Positions 20,685 through 30,020 of a DNA stretch of 64,000 bases are shown piece by piece. Origin of the DNA: Dendrolimus kikuchii (Eukaryota > Arthropoda > Insecta > Lepidoptera > Lasiocampidae); assembly GCA_019925095.2 (NCBI GenBank), contig CM034392.1:1991501-2055500 (forward strand), in the 5' to 3' direction. Positions within the stretch are counted from its first letter, which is position 1. Every line of letters starts with the position of its first letter. Made by a program: the position numbers and the translations under genes. The notes beneath the pieces are model-generated. The model saw only the letters and a list, made by a program, of their open reading frames with translations, did no database searches and had not been told where the DNA came from.

Positions 20685-21065
20685 GGCTAGGGGAAATCGG
20701 TTTGAGGATTAGGCCGCGACAGACACAGAAGCTTGGGGGGATGTTCGCGACCCGTGTGAGTGTGAGATTCGCCAGATCGGGGGTGGCACTAGCGTGCCCA
20801 GTCAGGACTGGTGATACAGTTAGGGATACTCACTAAAACCCCTGTGTGTTCCGTCCTGTGCCTTATGCCAGGGCTACGGGAGAGCGGGATTGCCAACTCC
20901 GCGTGCCCTGGCAGGCGTGGGTCTCCCTTACTAGGCCTCTTCCAATACCGAGGGAGCGTCTCCCTAGCGTCTTCCAGGTCTATTCCAGGCGTGGGGCGGT
21001 TTGTAACGCGGACTTGTCGGAGGTTAAGGCGGGAGTTCCTCTTGGTTTCGCTCCCGCCTTAACCT
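20685..21065 (+). repeat. GC-rich module (PLE-H upstream module or LINE 5' region)
   Basis: Matches 52110-52490 in inverse: GGGGAAATC, CGCCAGATCGGGGGTGGCAC, TCACTAAAACCCC, CTTATGCCAGGGCTACG, CGTGCCCTGGCAGGCGTGGG. It ends in a perfect 15-bp hairpin, AGGTTAAGGCGGGAG at 21021-21035 with its complement at 21051-21065, absent from the other copy. Far more GC-rich than its surroundings. Open frames here are not conserved in the other copy. Confidence 0.65.
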
Positions 21066-21299
21066 TCTAACTTATATTAAAAGAATTAGGATCTATTCAT
21101 AATAAATAAAAGTACTATATAACTATACCCTACCCTTAAATGAATTAAACTTACATAATTATTATGGAAAGCTAACTAGTAGGGCAGTATTCATACTGCC
21201 TGGTCCAAGTGACCAAGTGGTTCAAGTGATTTAAATCCAAGTTATCTCAAACGACGAAAAAGTCGTTTCGATATTTATCGAAACGATTCATTGACTCTT

Positions 21300-21515
21300 C
21301 GGGTGATCAGAGGGCTGGTGCTTACCTCGGCCAACGCATCAGTATGGCGATCCAGCGAGGAAACGTAGCCAGCCTTCTGGGCACCTTACCCATAGAAGAC
21401 GGTGATCTGGGCTCAGTATTCTACTTATAGTCTTGAGGGATTATGAGTAGAATACAATACAAATAAGTTAAGTTTTCTTGCATTTTATTCGATTATATGT
21501 TTTTATGTAATTCAT
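21300..21515 (+). mobile_element. L-RLE LINE 3' end
   Basis: Encodes AGAYLGQRISMAIQRGNVAS and LLGTLPIEDGDLGSVFYL, stop: the last ~40 residues of the domain at 9440-9857, without a break. The 3' UTR to ~21515 matches 12955-13065 in inverse. A palindrome CGTTTCGATA-TT-TATCGAAACG lies just upstream (21264-21285). Confidence 0.75.
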
Positions 21516-21569
21516 TAAAAAAAAAATTAACATAAAAAATAATCTCAAACCATGATTTTTTAAATGGAC

Positions 21570-21690
21570 CACAGGCCATCGGGCATTATTAATATGAGCC
21601 GGCCAAAGTAATTAATTTATCAAATTGGCCGACGCTCTTGGTCATTATTCGTAATGATCGATCCGTATTAGTAATGCCCGATTGATCAAA
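21570..21690. repeat. Foldback with CGGGCATTA arms
   Basis: ATCGGGCATTATTAATATGA near 21579 is inverted as GTATTAGTAATGCCCGAT near 21662; inside, TCAAATTGGCC recurs. Probably a short MITE. Confidence 0.45.
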
Positions 21691-22090
21691 TTGCCCGTAA
21701 CATATATATACAATGACCGATTTTAATTTTTTTCTTTATTCGAAAGAGTATATTTCCAAGGTGGCCTATCATCACCAACTCCGGATCTGATGAGTGGATC
21801 CCAAGTAAGTCCAGAGCAACCCTTTTTGAAGAGCTCTGAGTGTCTACACTTTACGACAGGGCAACTTGTATACGTGTGCACTAGTATTATAATTCTTACA
21901 GGCGCTTAATTACGTATATTTTACTTTGTAATTTGAAGTAGGATTTGTTTTTAATAAAAAATAAATAGTTTTTACTCTTTGATTGCGCAAATACTTGAAT
22001 AGTTTTTGAAATAGTATATTAAGCGCCTGTAAAAATTGTATAACTAGTACTTGTATTGTTATGAAGCCTGATAATTTTGATTAAGATACA
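21691..22090. other. Unassigned stretch with inverted repeat
   Basis: AGGCGCTTAATTACGTATATTTTAC (start about 21900) is echoed inversely by ATAGTATATTAAGCGCCTGT ending ~22031, suggesting a ~130-bp TIR element. No gene. Confidence 0.35.
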
Positions 22091-22100
22091 CGGGCCAACA

Positions 22101-22200
22101 TACATATATACATAACTTCACGCCAGTTCCCTTGCGGGGTAGGCACGAACAACAGAGCGCCATTTAGGCCCATTCTTACACACCTCACTTGCTTCTTTGA
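22101..22200 (-). mobile_element. L-ATGT LINE 3' end, 100 bp, with TSD
   Basis: Insert of 100 bp flanked by a perfect TSD CGGGCCAACA (22091-22100 and 22201-22210). On the minus strand it starts in GTCAAAGAAGCAAGTGAGG and ends GAAGTTATGTATATATGTATG. Severely 5'-truncated yet a complete insertion event. Confidence 0.93.
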
Positions 22201-22210
22201 CGGGCCAACA

Positions 22211-23269
22211 TGATTGCCATAATATTTCTGCAGGCGTTCATTATATTTGTATCAAGTGAACATCGTATATTTGTATTCATTCCATTACGTGTAACTTTTT
22301 AAGGCATTATACAGCAAGATTAACCACGTATCCCGAATTTCATGTTTCTTCTCTAAGTTCTCACCATGTATACAACTTTGCGATCTTAGTCTTCGGTGTT
22401 GACGCTCTTCAATAAGGGTTGCTCTCGGTTTCCCTGCGATTCACTCATCAGATCCTGGCCTAGTGACTATGGGCCTACTTCGGGAGTGTACACTTGCGAA
22501 TAAGAAAATCAATTTTGAAATCACACATCTCGCATATCATTTATATTTTACAAAATATATTATTTTTGTCTTCATGGTAGGTCCACATATAGAGAGAACT
22601 GAAATAGTTTTGCATGTACGCAAATTGAATCAATTTTTCAGGAAAAATCACATGTCTTCCGATACGACGGCGAGAGTAGAGCTAGAGGGATGAGGACGTT
22701 TCGAAAAATCGCTTAGATTTCTCGCTATCTTCTTGATGCTTCAATTTATTATTTATAGCAAAGTTATAGTATTAAATTCAAATTCAAATTCAAAAGTTTT
22801 TATTCAAAATAATTTCCACTGGAGAACACTTTTTGAAGGTCATACATGTAAGTTAAAATTTAATTTTTTACTTCTTATTCTATGTACACCACTTCGCAAC
22901 GTGTTGATGCTGTAAAGGAGAAGAAGCGGCAAGAAACTCCCCAGCAACACGTCTAGCTAAATATTGTTTTTCTTTATATTTCATATTCTATTTATATCTC
23001 AAATTCTTTTTTTTAATAAGTTTTGTACAGAAGTATGTTACAGAATCACTTTTTGAAGAATTAATGGAGTTGTAGCAAACAATGCATACTCAATAAGACT
23101 AAGACAATAAAAGGAAAGAAAAATAATATTATAGTTATAATAATGACATGACGTGCTAAAATGTTATGCTGCAATATGTCTCCACAAATTCCTTACAAGC
23201 ATGGCAAGATTAAAAAACTAAAAAAAAAAAAAAACGTTATACAAAATTTAGTATAAGAGATTGGAGCTA
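22211..23269. other. Unassigned, with a PLE-H-like patch
   Basis: About 22880-22955 (ACTTCGCAACGTGTTG, AGAAGAAGCGG, CAAGAAACTCCCCAGCAAC) resembles the start of PLE-H in inverse, consistent with a related diverged element. The rest is unassigned. Confidence 0.4.
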
Positions 23270-23530
23270 GGTGCTATGTAAATGAATTTTTGTCATTTCA
23301 ATATTCTTCAATAGTGTAGTATCCCTTTTTTAGCAAGATGCTTTTTAATTTATTTTAAATTTAGTGAAAGGCAGATCTAACATTTCACTCGGAATCTTAT
23401 TGAAGAAGCGTATACCAACCCCCAAGAAAGAGGACAGTACTTTTTGTAATCTAAAGGATGGCAATATTAGTCTATTACAATGCCTGGTGTTGAAATTGTG
23501 AGAAATGTAATTTAAAAAGGATTTTGCAAA
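23270..23530 (-). pseudogene. LINE ORF2 C-terminal fragment
   Basis: The minus strand has an open frame FLNYISHNFNTRHCNRLILP, SFRLQKVLSSFLGVGIRFFN, KIPSEMLDLPFTKFKIN, stop. The NTR..NRL.LP.FR and FYNKIP-like motifs mark the end of a LINE ORF2. The following KGYYTIEEY-like stretch is out of frame, so it is decayed. Confidence 0.75.
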
Positions 23531-23812
23531 CAGGGGCTCGTTAACGTAAATTGATCACCGTCGCTTAGATAGTTTGAAATACCAGGAGCGATTAGCTATT
23601 AGCCTATTGATTCAACCAAATTGAAACACAGAAACGAGCCGTCTAATATTGGCTTAATACATTAATTTTAATTTGTTATTAATATAAATTAGATTTAAAA
23701 TCACGTTGAAAAACCCAGTATCTACGAGTATATATTAATACGTGATGCAAAAACTTTGGACTCCTTTTTACGAAAATTGCGCGGACGGAGGAGTATGAAA
23801 TTTCGCACACTT

Positions 23813-23817
<5 letters not shown>

Positions 23818-23876
<59 letters not shown>
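23818..23876. repeat. (TA)n microsatellite
   Basis: About 29 TA units, at the 3' end of the LINE that follows on the minus strand; may have grown from that LINE's tail. Confidence 0.95.
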
Positions 23877-23878
<2 letters not shown>

Positions 23879-24124
23879 GTAAGTATAGGTTTGCGTTTAA
23901 CCATCTTTCACCTGATGTTGAGTGATGACGCAGTCTAGGGTGGAGCACGCCTAACTAGAAGTCGTGACTTGAAGACTTGAAGATTGTATTTGTCAGGAGA
24001 AATGGACTCCGGCAAATTATTCCACTCTTCGGCAGTGCGCACCAGAGAGGATGAAGCGAAACGCTTGGTTCTGACTGGTGGTGTTTCCACCATGTAACCG
24101 TGGCGCAAACCGGTGCGTCTGGTT
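23877..24124 (-). pseudogene. LINE ORF2 C-terminus, interrupted
   Basis: The minus strand reads [56 protein letters not shown], stop at 23935-23937. The 3' UTR contains CATCACTCAACATCAGGTG. Its upstream coding is cut by the L-ATGT insertion at 24136-24249. Confidence 0.82.
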
Positions 24125-24135
24125 GTCCGATGGTA

Positions 24136-24249
24136 CATACATACATACATAACTTCACGCCAGTTCCCTTGCGGGGTAGGCACGAACAACAGAGTGCCAT
24201 TTAGGCTTATTCTTACACACCTCACTTGCCTCTTTGACATTCATAAATG
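24136..24249 (-). mobile_element. L-ATGT LINE 3' end, with TSD
   Basis: Flanked by the 11-bp TSD GTCCGATGGTA (24125-24135 and 24250-24260). The insert spans from ATGAATGTCAAAGAGGC to the (ATGT)n tail. It interrupts the older LINE fragment at 23877-24124. Confidence 0.92.
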
Positions 24250-24298
24250 GTCCGATGGTAAATGGTTATATAGAGAAGGAGTGCAGAAAGCTAATATT

Positions 24299-24718
24299 TC
24301 TTAAAAATTATGCATATAAAAATACATTAAATCAATAAAAAAAACATTACACACACTACCATGTATTTGACACACTCGCATATATAGGTAGTCTTTTGTT
24401 TTTTGTTAATGCAGGAGTTCAGCAGACAGGCAGACGGCCCACTTGATGGAAAGCGGTTACCGCCGCCTATGGACATTTGCAACACCAAAGGTGCTACAAA
24501 TGCGCTGCTGCTTTCTTAAGGGAGACTGGAACCTGGTCACTAATGTCGGGACACAACTGAAGGTTGTTATGGCGATATACTTTAGATCAGGGGTGGTAGC
24601 TATCCCTTTTGTTTATTATTCAAGTCAAATTAACAGTGTAGCCTTATCGAAATATGTGAATATAGTACAGTCTTTGACATTAATTATTATGGTCGAATTT
24701 CGACCACGGGCGACCAGT
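24299..24718 (+). mobile_element. Helitron-like HelN, interrupted by S1
   Basis: Shares AAATCAATAAAAAAAACATT, ACACACTACCATGTATTTGA, AAGTCAAATTAACAGTGTAG and the terminal hairpin GGTCGAATTTCGACC plus GGGCGACCAGTAG (CTAG mutated to GTAG) with the inverse of 18675-18930. S1 at 24403-24605 lies within it. Confidence 0.55.
24403..24605 (-). mobile_element. S1 retroposon, short form
   Basis: From TTTTTTGTTAATGCAGGAGTTC to GGGGTGGTAGCTATCC. Flanked by CTTTTGTT on the left and CTTTTGTT on the right, a short likely TSD in HelN. Confidence 0.82.
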
Positions 24719-24789
24719 AGTACATATAAATTCACAATAACACTACATTAGGAGCTATTCCCTCTAGTCGGGATCAATATACGATGTGG

Positions 24790-25223
24790 TGTCTATAAAT
24801 ACAGGATACTGGCACCCGATTCTGCCCATCTTAATATATGGAAGTTCATGAACCGTGAAACAAGAATTCTTGGATGCGTAGTCTGATTTGCATCTGCATT
24901 AGTTAAGGTAAGGAAAGGATTGCTCCGGTGGTTCGGGCATGTGGAAAGAATGCACGATGAAAGAATGACTAAACAGATATACAATGCAAAAGTGGATGGA
25001 TGCAGAAGTCGTGGAAGGCCACGACACACCTTCCATGATCAAATTGATCGTGTACTAGCAGAAGGTGATGTCAGGAGCCTTAAGAACAGACGAGCTTGCA
25101 TGACAAGAGTTATGAATGTCAAAGAGGCAAGTGAGGTGTGTAAGAATAAGCCTAAATGGCACTCTGTTGTTCGTGCCTACCCCGCGAGGGAACTGGCGTG
25201 AAGTTATGTATGTATGTATGTAA
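24790..25223 (+). mobile_element. L-ATGT LINE 3' end, longest copy
   Basis: Open from VRKGLLRWFGHVERMHDERM through YNAKVDGCRSRGRPRHTFHD, QIDRVLAEGDVRSLKNRRAC and [11 protein letters not shown], stop at ~25201, then GTTATGTATGTATGTATG. Upstream (24790-24890) more ORF2 is visible but a TGA interrupts it. The WFGHVERM...GRPR...NRRACM string is the C-terminal tail of an insect LINE; I cannot fix the clade. This copy defines the family. Confidence 0.88.
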
Positions 25224-25446
25224 TGGATATATACAAACTTCAGTTACGTTTATTAAAAACAATAGTAATTAGTAGTTAGTAATTATCCAAATATTGTAAA
25301 GTTGTGAGTATATTTGACAAGGTTAAATTTTCAATACTAACTGAATGTAACAAACCAGAATTCTTAGTTAAGAAGACTAGACCTAATGACTTGAGAGTGA
25401 GATCTGACTCATGTAATATATTATTCCTAAATATAAATATCCTTTG
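25224..25446. other. Unassigned stretch
   Basis: No gene or recognised repeat. Confidence 0.4.
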
Positions 25447-25685
25447 CCAGGTGGTAGAGTATTTGCTCGACTGGATGGCGACCACCCCTGGTCTAGAGTA
25501 TGCCGCTATAACAATCTTGCATTGTGTTCCGGCATTAGTGACCAGGTTCCAGTCTCCTTTAAGAGAGCAGCAGCGCATTTGTAGCACCTTTGGTGTTGCA
25601 AATGTCCATAGGCGATGGTAACCGCTTTCCACTAAGTGGGCCGTCTGACTGTCTGCTGAACTCCTGCAATAAAAAAAATATATAT
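25447..25685 (+). mobile_element. S1 retroposon, short form
   Basis: Starts GCCAGGTGGTAGAGTATTTG and ends CTCCTGCAATAAAAAAAATA. Confidence 0.87.
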
Positions 25686-25722
25686 ATAATAATGTGTATG
25701 GAACAAGGCGCGAGGAATATAT

Positions 25723-26449
25723 TGTGGCGACCGAGGGCAGAACTTTCTGGCAGCGTAAGCCGGTCTCAAGACTTCTAGAAAAAGGTAGAAAATTCTGGAA
25801 GGAAAAGACAAGGACGGATATATTTTAGAAAGGGATAGACGATGAACGAAAGTTCTAGAATAGAAAGTTTAGAAAGGAAAAGACAAAGATAGATAGATGT
25901 TAGAAAGGGATAGATGTATAAACGAAAGTTTTCGAATAGAAGGTTCGGGAAGGAAAAGACAGAGATAGATAGATGTTTAGAAAGGGACAGATAGTAAATA
26001 AAAGAATAACGAAATTATGGGTTCTAGAAGATTCTTCCGAGTATATAAGCAGCGTAAGGCGCGCCTACCGGCCAGTTTAGAGTTGAGTTTAGTTCAAGAC
26101 AGCGAAGCGACGAGAAGTTTAATAGAGGACAGTGACGAGTTTAGTGACAAGTCTAGTGGACAGTTAAGTGAAGGAGGAGTGTAGCGTAGTTCGAGAGACG
26201 GACCAGAGGCGAGCTACACGCGTTAATATCGGAGGTGTGCACTGCAGTAGCAGAGGGTGGTATACGCAGTATCGGCGACGGTATTGTGAGTGAGACCCTT
26301 ATAGTCGGGACAGTGCATCGTTAGTCGTGCGTATAGGGCAACCATGCAGAGAAGTATTACGTGTGGCTGTGTAAGTCAATAAAGGCGTTACTTAAAAGAA
26401 CTGGTATTTCCTTCTAATCTCAAGTGCGTACCCCCGCTCGCACGTAACA
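25723..26449 (+). mobile_element. Solo LTR, family LTR-1 (727 bp)
   Basis: Begins TGTGGCGACCGAGGGCAG, ends CGCACGTAACA, flanked by the 4-bp TSD ATAT (25719-25722, 26450-26453). U3 holds three imperfect ~75-bp tandem units (GGAAAAGACA at 25801, 25876, 25952). A TATA box (GTATATAAGC) lies at ~26041-26050 and a poly(A) signal AATAAA at 26378-26383, so U3-R-U5 order is plus strand. TG...CA with a 4-bp TSD suits Ty3/gypsy. No gag-pol adjoins, so it formed by LTR-LTR recombination. Confidence 0.9.
26040..26050 (+). promoter_or_regulatory. TATA box of LTR-1
   Basis: AGTATATAAGC, about 330 bp before the AATAAA of the same LTR. Predicted transcription start is ~25-30 bp downstream. Confidence 0.6.
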
Positions 26450-26452
26450 ATA

Positions 26453-26606
26453 TGATACCAAAAATTATGAATGATCTCCCAAAGGACCTGCAATCCAAGT
26501 ACAAAAATAACCACAAATCAATCAAGTATAATGTGAAAAAATTCTATACTGATAACCAAAGCGGGAACATCATTCTCACATGTGCAGACTTGGGCCTAAA
26601 ATGAGA
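26453..26606 (+). pseudogene. Possible retroelement ORF C-terminus
   Basis: A short frame MIPKIMNDLPKDLQSKYKNN then KSIKYNVKKFYTDNQSGN, stop. It has the NDLP..L...FKK feel of a LINE ORF2 end but is too short to be sure. LTR-1 inserted at its upstream edge. Confidence 0.35.
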
Positions 26607-27264
26607 ATCATATACTAGAATGATGATAACCCCGCTTTATTATCAAATCAGAATTAAGCACTAGAATGATGACAACTATTACTCGCCTCTGCTCCTATTT
26701 TTGATATAACAATATTGTGTACACGACTCCCTGCGGTACGAATAAACCCATGGGGTTTCTGTGGCACAGTTCAAATGTTTGTAATGTATATGAATGTAAG
26801 CATATTGGATAATAATAAAAAAAAATAAAAAAATGGGGATCAAATGTTACATTTGTTTACAAAACAGGCGCTAATCACAGAATAAATAAAAATATAACAC
26901 TATTATTTAATTAAGGAAATGGCCGATTGTGTAGTTTAGAAATAAGAGGGTACATAACAAAATTAATTATTAATCTTTAAAAGAAATGATAATAATAATT
27001 ATGCAACTCAATAAATGTAACACTATCATGAAAAATTGTGGATGATCTCCTACGATCATTTTCGTGTAGCTGCAAGTGTTAAGGTACTTCCCCTTACTGC
27101 CCCGCTGAAAATTTTCACCCAGTATATAGAAATAATGTTGTTATATGCCGTAAAGGAGTGCGCACACCTGCCTGTCGTAAAGCGCAGTTTTATTACCTTC
27201 CCGGATTTAGGAATTCTTTTGTTTACTTTGTGTTTACAATTTTCAATTAAGAAAATCATTATAT
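26607..27264. other. Unassigned AT-rich stretch
   Basis: No gene. An A-rich run near 26815-26835 may be a retroposon tail. Confidence 0.4.
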
Positions 27265-27581
27265 TGTTATGATACTTGTTTTATGGCTGTCATTAGTGCC
27301 GGACTAATCTTTATTGTTATTGTTTTTAACTTTGTTGGCCATTCGCAGGCGTGAAAATTACATATTCTTGGAAGAACCCAGCCCACGAGCGATTACGATA
27401 CGAGTAAAACGTAGATTCGACAAGCGATATAGTGACGTACTTTGCGTGTGTTATTGAATCGTGCAGTTGTACTTGTAATGTATAACTATATTTGTACCTA
27501 TGTTATACGTGTTTGTATAGTTCTAATAAATTCAATAGTAATTCTAACGGGATTTTAATTTCGAGTCCCACACTCGTAACA
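27265..27581 (+). mobile_element. Solo LTR, family LTR-2 (317 bp)
   Basis: TGTTATGATACTTG start, CACTCGTAACA end, TSD ATAT (27261-27264, 27582-27585). It has TCTAATAAATTC before the U5 end. Shares its 3' half with 3067-3152 and, in inverse, 55494-55970. Confidence 0.8.
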
Positions 27582-27585
27582 ATAT

Positions 27586-27808
27586 AATACCATCTTCGAA
27601 CGATATTAGACGCTCCATGGCGTGTGTGTCGCGCTGTTCAACGGAAGCGATCAATCAAGGAGTAGATAGTAGCAATGGAAAACAATGTAGGGCTCCGGAC
27701 TGGCCCCGACTCAGCCTTTGTCTGAAACATAAATAACACTAATCTTATAAAAACGATCATTTATATTGTCTTTGGACTTTTACGATTTTGTTTAACTCTT
27801 AATATTTC
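27586..27808. other. Unassigned stretch
   Basis: No gene or recognised repeat. Confidence 0.4.
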
Positions 27809-27821
27809 TTAGCTATTTACA

Positions 27822-28040
27822 TACATACATACATACATAACTTCACACTTCCCTTGCGGGGTAGGCACGAACAACAGAGTGCCATTTAGGCTTATTCTTA
27901 CACACCTCACTTGCCTCTTTGACATTCATAACTCTTGTCATGCAAGGTCGTCTGTTCTTAAGGCTCCTGACATCACCTTCTGCTAGTACACGATCAATTT
28001 GATCATGGAAGGTGTGTCGTTGCCTTCCACGACTTCTGCA
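27822..28040 (-). mobile_element. L-ATGT LINE 3' end, with TSD
   Basis: TSD TTAGCTATTTACA at 27809-27821 and 28041-28053. The insert runs from TGCAGAAGTCGTGGAAGGC to the tail on the minus strand. It sits 28 bp from an opposite-strand copy. Confidence 0.92.
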
Positions 28041-28068
28041 TTAGCTATTTACAGCATTTATATAATAG

Positions 28069-28286
28069 GATGCAGAAGTCGTGGAAGGCCACGACACACC
28101 TTCCATGATCAAATTGATCGTGTACTAGCAGAAGGTGATGTCAGGAGCCTTAAGAACAGACGAGCGTGCATGACAAGAGCTATGAATGTCAAAGAAGCAA
28201 GGGAGGTGTGTAAGAATAAGCCTAAATGGCGCTCTGTTGTTCGTGCCTACCCCGCAAGGGTACTGGCGTGAAGTTATGTATGTATG
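28069..28286 (+). mobile_element. L-ATGT LINE 3' end, with TSD
   Basis: TSD TATATAATAG at 28059-28068 and 28287-28296. Starts GATGCAGAAGTCGTGG and ends in the ATGT tail. The start nearly coincides with the 5' truncation of the neighbour at 27822-28040. Confidence 0.9.
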
Positions 28287-28397
28287 TATATAATAGTCAG
28301 GTCTGTTCCTCGGCTCGTCTGTCTTTCACCGAAACTACTGCGTTTATATATAGGTGAATTTTTCATGCGGGCCTTCGTGGCCAAACCCCAAACTATA

Positions 28398-29042
28398 GAC
28401 CGAGATCCCGCTGTAAGATTACTACGTTCGTGTGTTATTTAATTAAAATCTAGTTTTTATATATAATTATATATGGGGGAATATATTTTTGTTAGGTTGC
28501 CTATAACAATGTGGCAGCTAGTATTTTTAATTAAAATAATATTAGTTTGATATTTTGTTTCACTTATTTTTAAAGTAAAATATGTATTCATTTAAAGCTC
28601 ATTTTTCTGTGTGTATGATGGAATAGGGTTGCCTATGTAAAAGTGGCCGCAAAAGGGGGTTGCCAGCTGTTAAAGATAGCGCGCTACGAGGGACGCTACG
28701 CTGCTTTACGCTAACGAAGGACGTAACGCGTTAACTGTCTTTCACTCTAATTTATATTTAACAGCTGGCAACCCCTATTCACGGTCACTTTTACATAGGC
28801 AACCCTATTCCATCGTATATAGAAAAAAATAGCTTTAATTTGATATATAATTTACTTTAAAAACAAGTGAATGAAATTTTTCCCAAAATATCAAACTATA
28901 ATCATTTTAATTAAAAATACTAGCGGCCACATTTTTATAGGCAACCTAGCAATTATGTATTTCCCATATATAATTATCTATATAAACTAGACTTTAATTA
29001 AATAAGACATGGACGTAATAATCTTGCAGCCGGATCTCGGTC
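28398..29042. mobile_element. FB foldback element, intact, 645 bp
   Basis: Near-perfect palindrome end to end: GACCGAGATCCCGCTGTAAG at the left is inverted as CTTGCAGCCGGATCTCGGTC at the right; arms continue through TTAGGTTGCCTATAACAATG / TTTTTATAGGCAACCTAG and GGGTTGCCAGCTGTTAAA / TTTAACAGCTGGCAACCCC to a small core near 28690-28735. Flanked by TA on both sides, as for Tc1/mariner-type MITEs. No ORF. Confidence 0.88.
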
Positions 29043-29194
29043 TACTAGTATAAGATATAGCGAAAAATTCTCAAAGGAGTTTCAATGTACGACTTCGATG
29101 AAAAATAAAGCGGTATTATTTGACTTTTGAAAAATCAATCACCTGATCAGGAATCGAATGAACTAATTTAGAAAAAAAATCCACAAATAATAAA
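29043..29194. other. Unassigned stretch
   Basis: No gene. Confidence 0.4.
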
Positions 29195-29335
29195 ATTGGA
29201 TTTAAACGGTTTTTAGCGCGATATTTTATTTGATTTTGTTCCGACGTTTCTGCTACTTTTCAATAAGTAGCCATGATCATGGAATACAAAGATGTCATGT
29301 GTCAATGAGTAATGTTTTTTTTAAATTTATTGAGA
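29195..29335 (-). mobile_element. PLE-H, diverged fragment
   Basis: ACGGTTTTTAGCGCGATATT, CCGACGTTTCTGCTACTTTT, AAGATGTCATGTGTCAATGA match PLE-H in inverse. The ribozyme region keeps a stem II of different sequence (GCTACTT/AAGTAGC) and TTCC/GGAA flanks. Confidence 0.65.
29241..29282 (-). ncRNA. Diverged hammerhead-like motif with compensatory stem II
   Basis: Minus strand: TTCC, ATGATCA core, stem GCTACTT/AAGTAGC, then GAAACGTC and GGAA. Stem II changed on both sides while staying paired. Confidence 0.4.
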
Positions 29336-30020
29336 ACAATGAACAAATCATGCGCTAGTACATATATCTTTTTATGTTATTACACTAAGTTCTTAGTCTA
29401 AGTGCGGATTTAATTCTAGGTTGTCGCACCATACTGTAGAATAATACATTTTTTTTACAATTATTCTTTAGTACAGTTGTAATGTTAACGCATGTGTGTG
29501 TATGTATGTAATGTTAAAGCTTTTATAGTGTAAACTATAACTAAAGTAACCATACTAACAAGCTACAAGCTTGTAAGTATGAATTCCTGTAATGCTCGGG
29601 CTTCACCTGCGATAACATTATTTACTGTGACCAGATGTGTCTACAACTAGATAAGTGTATATACATACGTAATCTATCATTATTTAAAATCATAAAATTA
29701 TTAACAATCGCATAACGAAATATCGGCTTGAAACGGTCAATAACTATAACATTATTCCTGATGAAGCAGTAGCAGTAAGGAGTGTCAAAACTCCAATTAA
29801 GGTAAAGAGTTGTTGTAAACATTAAATTGCGCTGGTTATTTGTATTGCATTATTAAAAACCTTAGAATAGTTAACGTTAGTGTTGGAATCTCCAACAAAA
29901 AGTTTTTATTAATTTGCTGTGTTTTGGTACTGGCCACCAAACATATTAAATGTTTAAATTTAGAACATAGATATTCTTTTGTTTTTTTTAATCTGTTTTC
30001 CCTCCATTAATATTAAAATC
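29336..30020. other. Unassigned AT-rich stretch
   Basis: No gene or recognised repeat. Confidence 0.4.

Noticed and set aside
21264..21285. CGTTTCGATATTTATCGAAACG as a transcription-factor palindrome
   Set aside because: Perfect 10-bp arms, but it differs from the DREF consensus TATCGATA and has no promoter context.
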